Shown here: piece by piece, positions 7,154 to 16,800 of the stretch
How the letters are laid out: the number at the start of each line of letters is the position of its first letter
Numbering within the stretch: position 1 is the stretch's first letter
From: Oceanococcus sp964629015
Lineage (GTDB): Bacteria; Pseudomonadota; Gammaproteobacteria; Nevskiales; Oceanococcaceae
DNA: 64,000 bases
Reading direction: 5' to 3'
NCBI GenBank assembly: GCA_964629015.1
Contig: CAZVMN010000003.1
Location: 1-64,000 of the forward strand
The notes under the pieces: model-generated
The model's input: the letters and a program-made list of their open reading frames with translations, nothing else
Told to the model about the DNA's origin: nothing
Database searches by the model: none
Made by a program: the position numbers and the translations under genes

Positions 7154-8713
7154 ATGTCTCGCGCGTTGGTCAAGTCGAGTTCGGTTGTCGGCGGTATGAC
7201 GCTGATCTCACGCGTGCTGGGTTTCGTCCGTGACATGATGCTGGCGATTCTCTTTGGCGCATCCGCGGGTATGGACGCCTTCCTGGTGGCGTTCAAGATT
7301 CCCAACTTCATGCGTCGGCTGTTTGCCGAAGGCGCATTTTCCCAATCTTTTGTCCCCGTCTTGGCGGAGACGCGCCACCAGCAGACGCAAAACGACGTGC
7401 GGCTGCTGGTCGCCGATGTATCCGGGACATTGGCGGGTTTCCTGTGCGTGCTCACGGTCATTGGAATTGTGGCTGCGCCGCTCATCGTGCTGCTGTTCGC
7501 GCCCGGCTTTGCCGATGACCCCGGCAAGTTCGAGCTGACTGCGAACATGCTGCGTATCACTTTTCCTTATCTGTTGTTTATCGCCCTGACGGCGATGGCC
7601 GGGGCGATACTCAACACGTATGGCAAGTTCGCGCTGCCGGCCATCGCGCCCGCCTTTCTGAACATCAGCCTGATCGGTTGTGCTGTCTGGTTGGCGCCGC
7701 GTTTAGAACAGCCCATTTATGCCTTGGCCATTGGGGTCTTTATTGCCGGTGTTGTGCAACTCATGTTGCAGTTGCCGGCGATTGCGCGCATGGGTTTGCT
7801 GCCGCGTCCGCGGTGGGCGTGGAAGAGTCCCAAGGTGCGTCGCATCATGCAATTGATGTTGCCGATTATCTTCGGTTCGAGTGTGGCTCAGATCGCGTTG
7901 TTACTGGATACGATTCTGGCCTCCCTGCTGATCTCTGGCAGCGTGAGCTGGTTGTACTACTCGGATCGTCTGATGGAGTTTCCTCTGGGGATCTTCACGA
8001 TTGCGATTGCCACGGTAATTCTGCCCAGCCTGTCGCGCCAACACGCCGAAAAAGATGCGCGCAGCTTCAGCGCCACGCTGGATTGGGCATTGAGGCTGAT
8101 TCTGCTGATCTGCTTGCCCAGTGCGGTGGGCCTGTTCTTGTTGGCGGGCCCCTTGCTGGCGACCTTGTTTCAGTACGCCGCGTTCACACCACACGATGTG
8201 GAAATGAGTCGTTTCAGTCTGATGGCCTACGCCTTTGGGCTGGTCGGGTTTAGCTTGGTCAAGATCGCCGCCCCCGGATATTTCTCGCGTCAAGACACGT
8301 CCACGCCGGTGCGCATTGGCATCATCGCTCTCAGTATCGGTATGAGTTTCAACGTGGTTGGTGTGTTGCTGGCGCTGCGTTTGGAGTGGGCCGCGCCCCA
8401 CGCCGTTCTCGCCGTGGGGACATCCTTGGGCGCATTTATCAATGCCTCACTCTTAATAAGAGGTCTAAAACGTAGCGGGGCCTATCAGAGTGGCCTGGCC
8501 TGGGGTGTTGAGATCGGCCGGTTCGTGTTGGCCTGTGGCGTGATGGCGCTGGTGCTGCGCCAGATGTCGCCTGAGATGATCTGGTGGTACGAGGCTTCCG
8601 CGGGCGAGCGTGCCTGGCAACTCGGCCAAACCGTGGTGGCGGGGGCTCTGGCATACTTCGCGACCCTGTGGCTCGTTGGTATGCGGCCACGCCATGTTTT
8701 GCGTAGCGTTTGA
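7154..8713 (+). CDS. murJ: lipid II flippase MurJ (MviN family)
   Basis: A 519-residue inner-membrane protein of the MOP superfamily that flips lipid II for peptidoglycan synthesis. The N-terminal signature ISRVLGFVRDMMLAILFGAS and the PNFMRRLFAEGAFSQ block are diagnostic. About 14 hydrophobic segments are distributed along the chain, and the conserved arginines of the central cavity (for example RVLGFVRD and FMRRLFAEG) are present. Length is normal (E. coli 511). It is the first gene of a tightly packed murJ-ribF-lspA-ispH run. Confidence 0.96.
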   Translation: MSRALVKSSSVVGGMTLISRVLGFVRDMMLAILFGASAGMDAFLVAFKIPNFMRRLFAEGAFSQSFVPVLAETRHQQTQNDVRLLVADVSGTLAGFLCVLTVIGIVAAPLIVLLFAPGFADDPGKFELTANMLRITFPYLLFIALTAMAGAILNTYGKFALPAIAPAFLNISLIGCAVWLAPRLEQPIYALAIGVFIAGVVQLMLQLPAIARMGLLPRPRWAWKSPKVRRIMQLMLPIIFGSSVAQIALLLDTILASLLISGSVSWLYYSDRLMEFPLGIFTIAIATVILPSLSRQHAEKDARSFSATLDWALRLILLICLPSAVGLFLLAGPLLATLFQYAAFTPHDVEMSRFSLMAYAFGLVGFSLVKIAAPGYFSRQDTSTPVRIGIIALSIGMSFNVVGVLLALRLEWAAPHAVLAVGTSLGAFINASLLIRGLKRSGAYQSGLAWGVEIGRFVLACGVMALVLRQMSPEMIWWYEASAGERAWQLGQTVVAGALAYFATLWLVGMRPRHVLRSV

Positions 8714-8736
8714 GCATGCATCAGACACCAACTGAG

Positions 8737-9651
8737 ATGCGGGTGATTCGCGGTCTGGGCAACATCCGCCCCGCTGACCGCGATGTGGTTGTGACACTCG
8801 GAAACTTCGACGGCGTTCATCTGGGGCATCAGGCTCTGCTTGAGCAACTCAGCGCGGCTGCACCGGGTATGAGACGCTGCGTAGTCTGTTTCGAGCCGCA
8901 GCCGCTGGAATACCTCAGGCCCGACCTGGCGCCGGTACGTTTGCAGACGTTGTCCGAAAAGCTGCGCTTTCTGCGTGGTGCGGGCTTGGAGCAGGTTCTA
9001 GTGCTGCACTTTGATCAAGCCTTGGCCAGCATGCCGCCGCAGACGTTCGTTAGCCGGGTCTTGGTAGACGGCCTGGGTGCCCGTTGCGTGGTGGTTGGTG
9101 ATGACTGGCGTTTTGGTCATCAGCGGGCCGGTGATGTGAGTTTGCTCAAGGCTATGGCATCTCACGGCCAATACCGGGTCGAACAGCTGGACACCGTGGC
9201 CAATGCGCAGCGCCGGATCAGCAGCACGCGGGTGCGCGAGGCGCTGCAAGCGGGACACCTGGAGGACGCTCGGGTTTGTCTGGGAAGGAACTTCCGTCTG
9301 CGCGGACGGGTCATTCATGGGCAAAAGTTGGGGCGCAAGCTCGGCGCGCCGACAGCCAATGTGGCGTTGCGTTCTCCCAGCCCGCTGCGCCACGGGGTTT
9401 ACTGCGTGCGTTTGAATGGGATGCCGGGCGTTGCCAACATCGGCGTGCGCCCCACCATTGGTGGCGACGCCGAGCACCTTGAAGTCCATCTTCTGGAAGG
9501 ACACCATGAGCTTTATGGCCACATTGTGAATGTGGAATTTGAGTCTTTTTTGCGCCCAGAGCAGGCATTCGCCGATTTGCAGCAATTGCAGCAAGCCATC
9601 GCGAAAGATGTCGCCGAAGCGCAAAAACATTTTGAACAGGACATCGCGTGA
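8737..9651 (+). CDS. ribF: bifunctional riboflavin kinase / FAD synthetase
   Basis: A 304-residue enzyme making FMN and then FAD. The N-terminal adenylyltransferase domain has TLGNFDGVHLGH near residues 18-29 and the RRISSTRVREAL segment. The C-terminal riboflavin kinase domain has LGRNFRLRGRVIHGQKLGRKLG with GAPTANV and ends in the HLLEGHHELYG region. I chose ATG 8737 (MRVIRG) because it aligns with E. coli MKLIRG. In-frame starts at 8710 (TTG, overlapping the murJ stop) and 8716 (ATG) are possible. The stop overlaps the lspA start with no ileS between, which is unusual. Confidence 0.94.
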   Translation: MRVIRGLGNIRPADRDVVVTLGNFDGVHLGHQALLEQLSAAAPGMRRCVVCFEPQPLEYLRPDLAPVRLQTLSEKLRFLRGAGLEQVLVLHFDQALASMPPQTFVSRVLVDGLGARCVVVGDDWRFGHQRAGDVSLLKAMASHGQYRVEQLDTVANAQRRISSTRVREALQAGHLEDARVCLGRNFRLRGRVIHGQKLGRKLGAPTANVALRSPSPLRHGVYCVRLNGMPGVANIGVRPTIGGDAEHLEVHLLEGHHELYGHIVNVEFESFLRPEQAFADLQQLQQAIAKDVAEAQKHFEQDIA

Positions 9652-10157
9652 AATTCCGATTCAGTAACCCTTACTGGCTGTGGTTGTCATTGCTCGTGAT
9701 TGTGCTTGACCAAGTCACCAAGCAGCTGATCTTGCGCAACCTGGATTGGTACGACGTGGTGCCGGTGATGAGCAATCTGAACTTTACCCATCTGCGCAAT
9801 ACAGGGGCCGCGTTTTCCAGCTTCAATCAGTTGCCGCCATGGGCTTTTGTCTTGCTGGGTTGTGCGGTGAGCGGAGGCATCCTGGTGTGGTTGCGCCGCA
9901 ACTTCTATGGCCACCAGTTGGTTGCGGTGGCGATGTGCCTCATTTTGGGTGGTGCTGTTGGCAACATCATTGATCGCGTGCGTCATGGTTACGTCGTCGA
10001 CTTTATCGATGTTTATGTTGGTCAATGGCACTACGCCGCGTTCAACGTTGCGGATATGGCGATATCGGCCGGTGCGGTGTTTTTGGTGCTCGACATGCTG
10101 CTGGATTGGTGGCGTCAGAGCCGTAAAACCACGACGGAGAGCAACCATGGAAATTAA
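9648..10157 (+). CDS. lspA: lipoprotein signal peptidase (signal peptidase II)
   Basis: A 169-residue inner-membrane aspartyl protease that removes signal peptides from prolipoproteins. It has four hydrophobic segments. The catalytic aspartates are D118 in GYVVDFIDVY and D136 in FNVADMAIS, and the NTGAAFS motif near 51-57 is present. Translation starts at a GTG overlapping the ribF stop by 4 bases. The 3' end overlaps ispH by 11 bases. Lipoprotein substrates in this window include the TSP3-repeat protein and the DUF3604 protein. Confidence 0.96.
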   Translation: MKFRFSNPYWLWLSLLVIVLDQVTKQLILRNLDWYDVVPVMSNLNFTHLRNTGAAFSSFNQLPPWAFVLLGCAVSGGILVWLRRNFYGHQLVAVAMCLILGGAVGNIIDRVRHGYVVDFIDVYVGQWHYAAFNVADMAISAGAVFLVLDMLLDWWRQSRKTTTESNHGN

Positions 10158-11091
10158 GCTGGCCAACCCGCGCGGTTTTTGTGCGGGTGTAGATCGTGCG
10201 ATCGAGATCGTAGAGCGCGCGCTAGACCGACTGGAGCCACCGATCTATGTTCGCCATGAAGTGGTTCATAACCGTTTCGTGGTCGACAACCTGAAGAATA
10301 AGGGTGCGATCTTCGTCGAGGAGGTTGCTGATATTCCTGAAGGAGCGACCTGCATCTTCTCTGCCCACGGTGTCTCACAACAGGTTCGCGACGATGCCAA
10401 AACGCGCAAGCTCACCGTGTTTGATGCCACTTGTCCGCTTGTGACCAAGGTGCACATGGAGGTTTTGCGCTATTCCAGGGAAGGGCGTGATGTTGTGTTG
10501 ATCGGGCATGCCGGCCATCCAGAGGTTGAGGGCACCATGGGCCAGTTCGACCTCACTCACGGGGCGCGTGTGCACCTGGTGGAGAAGCCTGCGGACGTGG
10601 CCACTTTGGATGTGACCGATCCGGATCGTCTGGCCTATGTCACGCAGACCACGCTCTCGGTTGATGACACGGCAGTGATCATTCAGACGCTGCGTGAGCG
10701 CTTTCCAAAAATCACCGGCCCGCGTAAAGACGACATCTGCTACGCCACCCAGAACCGCCAGGATGCGGTGCGAGGTTTGGCGCGCGAGTGTGAAGTCGTG
10801 TTGGTTGTGGGTTCCACCAACAGTTCCAACTCCAACCGGCTACGCGAACTCGCCGCGTTGCAAGGCGCCAAGGCGTATTTAATTGATGGCGCTGACGACA
10901 TTGACGCGGCTTGGTTGCAAGACTGTTCGGCAGTTGGTGTCACGGCCGGCGCCTCGGCGCCTGATGTGCTGGTTCGAGATGTCGTGAAGCGCCTGCAGGA
11001 TTTGGGTGGCAAGACGGCGACGGAACTGCCGGGCAGAGAGGAAACGATTACGTTTTCGTTGCCCCGGGTCTTGGCGCAAAACGACGCCTGA
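10147..11091 (+). CDS. ispH: 4-hydroxy-3-methylbut-2-enyl diphosphate reductase
   Basis: A 314-residue iron-sulfur enzyme of the last MEP pathway step, yielding IPP and DMAPP. The three cluster-binding cysteines are C12 (RGFCAGV), C96 (DATCPLV) and C198 (DDICYATQNRQ), at nearly the E. coli positions. The catalytic TQTTLS block lies near 166-171. The open frame extends far upstream through lspA, but the ATG at 10147 gives the standard N-terminus MEIKLANPRGF. The fkpB gene that often sits between lspA and ispH is absent. Confidence 0.97.
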   Translation: MEIKLANPRGFCAGVDRAIEIVERALDRLEPPIYVRHEVVHNRFVVDNLKNKGAIFVEEVADIPEGATCIFSAHGVSQQVRDDAKTRKLTVFDATCPLVTKVHMEVLRYSREGRDVVLIGHAGHPEVEGTMGQFDLTHGARVHLVEKPADVATLDVTDPDRLAYVTQTTLSVDDTAVIIQTLRERFPKITGPRKDDICYATQNRQDAVRGLARECEVVLVVGSTNSSNSNRLRELAALQGAKAYLIDGADDIDAAWLQDCSAVGVTAGASAPDVLVRDVVKRLQDLGGKTATELPGREETITFSLPRVLAQNDA

Positions 11092-11204
11092 TCGCTGTCG
11101 AAGTTTTCATCGATGGCGCCCAAGTGGGGGCCATTGGTCGGCTCCGCATGACCGCAAGTCGCTTGGGCAGCTGAATCGCCTTCACACCTGCTTATGCTGC
11201 AGGT

Positions 11205-11780
11205 ATGAAAAATCAGACGCGAGGGTTTACTTTTGTCGAGTTGGTCATTGCGATGGCTGTGGCCGCGATATTGGTTGCTGTCGCGGCGCCAAGTTTCCGC
11301 GAGCTGATTATCTCGAACCGCTTGAGTGTCGTCACCAACGACTTTATCTCAGCACTGTCTGAAGCCCGTGGGGAAGGCCTGCGGCGTAACGCCCCGACAT
11401 TGCTTTGCGGCAGCAGTGGCAACCCCACGACGGGTGATCTGGGCACGCTCGCGGCTGCCTGCGCTGGGGCGGGTTCCGTCGTCGCGCGCGTCGTCGCGGC
11501 GGATGGCACGGTCAGCGCCAATCTTGTCCGCGTGGCGCCGCCGGTCGCTGAAGGCGTTAACTTGAGCAACGTGCAGCCTTTGGTGTTTTCGGGGCGGGGG
11601 TTTGGTCGGCAAACTAGTGCTAATGGGCCCTACAGCGGCCCTTTAGGTGAGATTTACACCACCAAACTGTCGAGCAAAAACCGGCGCTGCGTTTATCTGG
11701 CTGCGGGCAGCAGCATCTCCACCTGCACCATCACCAGCCAATCGGGGTGTCCGAGCAGTGAACCGCAAGACTGTGATTAA
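11205..11780 (+). CDS. fimT: type IV minor pilin, GspH/FimT family
   Basis: A 191-residue pseudopilin that opens the minor pilin operon. A short basic leader ends at the prepilin peptidase site RG|FTFVELVIAMAV, with glutamate at position 5 of the mature protein, followed by the hydrophobic helix. The C-terminal domain carries four cysteines late in the chain (for example RRCVYLAAG and the SGCPSSEPQDCD tail), which suggests disulfides. Family members help prime pilus assembly. The 3' end overlaps the start of pilV in another frame. A second family member lies on the opposite strand at 18525-19076. Confidence 0.9.
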   Translation: MKNQTRGFTFVELVIAMAVAAILVAVAAPSFRELIISNRLSVVTNDFISALSEARGEGLRRNAPTLLCGSSGNPTTGDLGTLAAACAGAGSVVARVVAADGTVSANLVRVAPPVAEGVNLSNVQPLVFSGRGFGRQTSANGPYSGPLGEIYTTKLSSKNRRCVYLAAGSSISTCTITSQSGCPSSEPQDCD

Positions 11781-12219
11781 GCCTAGGAATTGGCAACGTG
11801 GTGTCGGCATGATCGAACTGTTGGTCAGTGTGCTGGTTCTCTCGATTGGGTTGCTCGGCGTGGCGTGGGTTCAGACCAGTGCGCTGGCCGCCAACAACGC
11901 CGCAGCTTCGCGTTCCATGGCGGTGGTGGCCAGCTATACGATTCTGGATGCCATGCGGGCCGACCGCACCGCAGCGCGCAATGGCGACTACGATGGTGAT
12001 GTGACGGCAGATGACTGCCCCGCCTCTGGCACGCTAGCGGAAACGCAGCTGCGTGAGTGGTGCATCCTGCTTGCTGACACCCTTGGGCCAGTTGATACCA
12101 CCACAGGCGAGATTGACTGTGATAACAGCGGCCAATGCACCGTCACAATTGGGTACGACGACAGCCGTATCGGCGAGGGTGGCGGGGCCCAGAGCGTAGT
12201 GACCAAGGGCATGCTATGA
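11758..12219 (+). CDS. pilV: type IV pilus minor pilin PilV
   Basis: A protein of about 153 residues with the prepilin pattern QRGVG|MIELLVSVLVLSIGLLG and the PilV-typical AWVQTSALAANNAAASRS helix. The mature N-terminus is methionine rather than phenylalanine, as is common in PilV. The start is uncertain: in-frame GTG codons at 11758 and 11773 give leaders of 17 or 12 residues, and both overlap the fimT end. The stop overlaps the pilW ATG. It is expected to form part of the priming tip complex with PilW, PilX, FimT and PilE. Confidence 0.88.
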   Translation: MNRKTVIKPRNWQRGVGMIELLVSVLVLSIGLLGVAWVQTSALAANNAAASRSMAVVASYTILDAMRADRTAARNGDYDGDVTADDCPASGTLAETQLREWCILLADTLGPVDTTTGEIDCDNSGQCTVTIGYDDSRIGEGGGAQSVVTKGML

Positions 12220-13265
12220 AAGTAGGAACAAGACCTTATCAGGCGGGTTTCAGTCTGGTGGAATTGATGATTGCGCTCGTTCTTGGACTGATGATCATGA
12301 CTGGCGCTACCGCCGTGCTGCTTTCGAACAAGCAGTCGTATCGGAGCAATGCCGCACTCAGTGAGTCGCAGGAAAGTGGTCGCATCGCGTTTGAGTTGTT
12401 AGCGCGAGACTTACGTCAGACCGGCCTGGCAGGATGCGGCACGCAAAACCGCATCGCTAACGTGCTCAACGACCCGGGCGATCAGTGGTACACCGATTTC
12501 ACCGTCGCTATTCGCGGCTACGAGGGTACGCCCGCGGGCACCGGCGCACCGGCGCCGAGTAATTTCATCAATACAGCTGACTCCGTCACCTTGCGGGGGA
12601 TTGAAGGCAGCGGTTTGAGCATTGATGAGCACAAGCCCCCGAACGCCAACGTCAAAACTAATCAGCCTAACGATGGTTACCTGCAAGACGGCGACATCGT
12701 TGTGATTTGTGATCCGTTGCAGGCTGCTATCGTGCAAATCACCAATGTGCAAAACAACCGCACGACCGTGCACAACACTGGCAATGGCGTGGCCACACCG
12801 GGCAATTGCACCAAGGACCTGACCTTCTACGCCGGCCAGCCACATGGCGCAGATTGCAGCAATCAATGCACCGGCGGGACCACAACCTGCCATGAATATG
12901 GCACCAACTCCCAGATTGCCAAGCTGTCATCCACCTTTTGGTACATCGGACAGAATCCTCAGGGTGGCCGCTCGCTTTACCGTCAGGCTTTGGGCAGCAG
13001 TGCAGCAGGCGATGCTTTGATCACTACTCAGGAAATGGTCCGTAACGTCACTGACATGCAGCTTGAATATCTGCATCCCGATGCGGGAGGCGCGCTGGTC
13101 TACATGGATGCCGATGATGCAGATCTGACCAACTGGGCCAATGTGACTGCCGTGCGCATGACTTTGGTCACGCAGGGCAATGAACGCAATACCGGCACCA
13201 CCGTTGGCGAGGCCATCTCTCGCACATTCAGCAGCACGGTCGGGCTGCGCAACCGGTTGAACTGA
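12216..13265 (+). CDS. pilW: type IV pilus assembly protein PilW
   Basis: A 349-residue minor pilin. The leader ends at AG|FSLVELMIALVLGLMIMTG, and the helix continues into SNKQSYRSNAALSESQESGR, which is typical of PilW. A cysteine-containing globular domain follows, with a CSNQCTGGTTTC cluster near residues 213-224. The start ATG at 12216 overlaps the pilV stop by 4 bases. The frame is open upstream, but this ATG places the peptidase site correctly. The product is exported to the inner membrane and joins the minor pilin complex. Confidence 0.92.
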   Translation: MKVGTRPYQAGFSLVELMIALVLGLMIMTGATAVLLSNKQSYRSNAALSESQESGRIAFELLARDLRQTGLAGCGTQNRIANVLNDPGDQWYTDFTVAIRGYEGTPAGTGAPAPSNFINTADSVTLRGIEGSGLSIDEHKPPNANVKTNQPNDGYLQDGDIVVICDPLQAAIVQITNVQNNRTTVHNTGNGVATPGNCTKDLTFYAGQPHGADCSNQCTGGTTTCHEYGTNSQIAKLSSTFWYIGQNPQGGRSLYRQALGSSAAGDALITTQEMVRNVTDMQLEYLHPDAGGALVYMDADDADLTNWANVTAVRMTLVTQGNERNTGTTVGEAISRTFSSTVGLRNRLN

Positions 13266-13266
13266 T

Positions 13267-13833
13267 ATGACGCCATTACGTTTGCCCGCCTCGTCTGCCA
13301 AGACTCACCAGAGTGGTATCGCGCTGGCCGTTTCGCTGGTGTTGCTGGTTGTCGTAACTCTGGTCGGGATTGCTGGTATCCGTGCGACCACCACTCAGCA
13401 ACGTATGGCGACGATTTTCTTCGATCGCGGCTTGGCATTTCAAAATGCCGAGGCGGGTCTGCGCGTCGCAGCGGACAGCATAGCGACAAGCGCCGTAGGA
13501 ATGCGTAACTGTGGCGGCGGTGGTGTGGTTTGCTACACAAATCCGTTCGAAGACCCCAATCTGCAGGCCAGCAACATTATTACGGTGGCCAGTGAGGCTT
13601 ACGAAAAGGGCGCCAATGTGGCCGCGCAGCCTCAGTACGTGATCGAAAATATGGGGCAGTGGGCCAACCCGACAACCAGCACGGGTTTTGGGCAGACCGC
13701 CAACGCGCAGCAATACGGCGCGCAGGGGCTGGAGCAGATGTCCACCTATTACCGCATCACCGTGCGTAGCGGCGCGCCGGATGCGTCCGGCGAGCGTTCG
13801 GTTGTCACCTTGCAGGCGATGTACCGACGTTAA
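13267..13833 (+). CDS. pilX: type IV pilus assembly protein PilX
   Basis: A 188-residue minor pilin. The N-terminal segment QSGIALAVSLVLLVVVTLVGI lacks the strict glycine-phenylalanine-glutamate pattern but matches PilX proteins, which begin the mature chain at SGIAL or SG.AL. The helix continues as TTTQQRMATIFFDRGLAFQNAEAGL, also characteristic. Two cysteines near residues 81-90 may pair. It starts one base after the pilW stop and precedes pilY1 by 13 bases. Confidence 0.9.
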   Translation: MTPLRLPASSAKTHQSGIALAVSLVLLVVVTLVGIAGIRATTTQQRMATIFFDRGLAFQNAEAGLRVAADSIATSAVGMRNCGGGGVVCYTNPFEDPNLQASNIITVASEAYEKGANVAAQPQYVIENMGQWANPTTSTGFGQTANAQQYGAQGLEQMSTYYRITVRSGAPDASGERSVVTLQAMYRR

Positions 13834-13846
13834 AAGGATACTTCTT

Positions 13847-16800
13847 ATGAACCGTTTTTCCTTTGCTCATTACGTGCCTGGCGCTATACAGCGCAGTCGC
13901 ATTACTCACACTTTGCTGCTTGGTCTACTGCTTGGAAGTGCCAGTGCATATGCCGGGGTGAGCGTGGATCAGTCACCGCTGACCATTCGCAGCGTGTTGC
14001 CCCCCAATATTGTGCTCATGCACGACGACTCCGGCTCCATGCAATGGACAGTCATGCCGGATAATCCGCCGGGCAATGACGACCGCGACAGCGAGTTGAT
14101 CAATTCCGCCATCAACGGTGTGTACTACAACCCAGATATCGTCTATGAGCCGCCTTATTCGAAGACCGCACAACCGCCGTTGAGCTACAGCCGCTACGCT
14201 GCTGCTAATTTTGAGTCCGCTTGGTACGACGGCTTTAACCATGGCAGCACTACGTACAATATTGCGACTTACAAGCCGGGAAATGTTTTCGAGGAAGGGC
14301 CGAACGCAATCGGCAATAAGTCGCCGCGTTTTTCGCACACCTTTCGCGTGGCTGCGCAGCCGCAGTATGAATACGCGGACCACAACGGTTGTCCTTCAGG
14401 GTTTTCTGGGCCCGATGCCCAGGGCAGATGCACGCTCGGTGGTGGGTTGCTTGATGAGCCGCCGCGTTGTCAGGGGTACGGTACAGGCAGCTATGACGAT
14501 TGGCGAGAGCGCTGTGATAACGAGCGCTTCCGGCCTGAACCTTGCGGTAGCGAGCGCGCGCCAGGAGCCTCGGGGCAACCGAACAGCCCGGGTTATTCGC
14601 TGTGGAGTCGCAGTGGCACAGATTATTGCCGCTTCAGTAATCAGGGGCCATATGAGTACCCGCAATGCCAAGGCTATGGCTATTACGCTTTCAATGACGG
14701 CAATAACAACTGCGATCGCGTGAATTTTCGCCCGGATCCGTGTGGCAGCACCGCCATTGGCAACGGCAACGCCAACTCACCAGGACTCACACTGGAAAAT
14801 GACCGCTGCGTCAGCCAAGTCACCTATCCTAGCTGCCCCGGCGGTTTCCATTTCAGTCTTGATTCCGGGCCGGGTGGCGAAGATTGCCGTCGTCAGACGG
14901 CCTCCGGCAGCACTGACTACCGCTCCTATTTCGTTTACATGGTTCGTACCGGAACCGGCACCAATGCGAATCCGTTTGTTGATACACGTCACTATGTCGG
15001 GGTCGCATCGGCAAGCAGTCAGAGTGGGAGCGAGAATTCGCCGCGGGCGGGGACTTGCAGTGAGATTACCTCCAACCCAGCGACCAACCTGCAAACCAAT
15101 GAAACCTTTGGTTCCGGGGTGCCGGTGAGCCGCTGTCAGAACATCAATGAGGACAGTGGGTTAGTCGATACGCTCGGCAACAGCGTGACCGTTGGACAGA
15201 ACGTGGCCAACTGGTTCTCCTACTATCGCAAGCGTGATCTGATGGCGAAATCGGGCCTGATGAACGCCTTTGCCACACTGGACCCGACCATACGGTTCGG
15301 CTTTGGCTCGATTAACGGGGATAGTCCGTATGACAATGCAGCGAACCTTCCTGGCGATACCACTGGGGGCTCGCCAGAGATTGCCAGAGTTAAGGCGTTC
15401 GGTTCGGGCGCGGCTGGAACCCAGCGCGCAGCTTTCTGGGATTGGCTTGATGAGGTTGTGTCCAGTGGTGGCACGCCGTTGCGCAGCGCCCTGAAGCAGA
15501 CTGGTGAATACTACGAGACGGCGCAACCTTGGCGCTCTGGCAATACGGAGAACCCGCTCAATCCAAATGAGGAGCTGTCGTGCCGGCAGTCTTATACCAT
15601 TCTGATGACGGATGGTTACTGGAATGGCGGCAATCCCAATGTCGGGGATGCAGATAATCCCGGCAGTATCGTCAAGCGTGAAGGACCGTCGGGACGTTGC
15701 TTCGAGTACCCGCGCAAATCCACTGGCTCGACTTGCACCTCACCGATTGCCGAAGATCCGTATGTCGACGGTGCGGACAACACGTTGGCGGATGTTGCCA
15801 TGGACTATTGGTTACGTGACCTGCGGCCAGCCGATAACTTGGTGCCGACCAGCACCGAAAACCCGGCTTTCTGGCAGCATATGGCTACCTTTACGGTTGG
15901 GCTTTTCGGCAAGGATGCAACCTTGGCTAATGTAGCGCCCAGTGGCACAACCGCTGAGGATGTCGCGATCTGGGCCAGTAACGGACAGGCGCCCAACAAC
16001 TTCGATTGGCCATCACCCTCGGATGACTCAGTCAACAATATCTCCGACATGGTGCATGCTGGCATCAACGGTCGTGGCGGTTTCTATGCGGCGGCTGATC
16101 CGCAAGCTTTCCAGCGCGGCCTGGAAGATGCTTTGCGACGCGTTCAGGAACGCGTGGGGACTGGCGCTAGCTTGGCCGCCAACAGCACCCGCCTGGACAC
16201 TGGAACCACGACGTATCAGTCGCTGTATTTCAGCGGTGATTGGAAAGGTGATTTGCGTGCCTTCCCGGTGGATCCAAACTCGGGTGTCATTTCGTCTACG
16301 GCGGATTGGTCCGCCGCGAATTTGTTGCCCGACGCGGCCAACCGCACTGTCAAAACCTGCAATCCGTGTGGGGGGAGCGGCAACAGCACGGAGGTGGATT
16401 TCGACTACGCCAATCTGTCTGGAGCTCAGAAAGCGGCTTTGAACAGTTCTTCGCAGCTGGTTGACTTCCTACTGGGTGATGACAGTAACTCGGCCTATCG
16501 GTCGCGTGACACCGCGTTGGGCGACATCATCAATTCACAGCCGGTTTATGTGGGCTCCCCGAGCCCGAATCTATTTGCCGGCCGTACCTTCCCTGGGTCG
16601 GGCTCCTACACTAGCTTTGCGGCGGGTGTTGCCAACCGCGATCCGTTGCTCTGGGTGGCCGCCAATGACGGCATGATTCACGCGTTCGATGCGCAAACGG
16701 GCGTTGAAGTCTATGCATATCTGCCTAATGCAGTCATCTTGCCGCACACGTTCGATATCAATAACGATGGCACCGTAGACAACGTCAATGGAGTTAAGGA

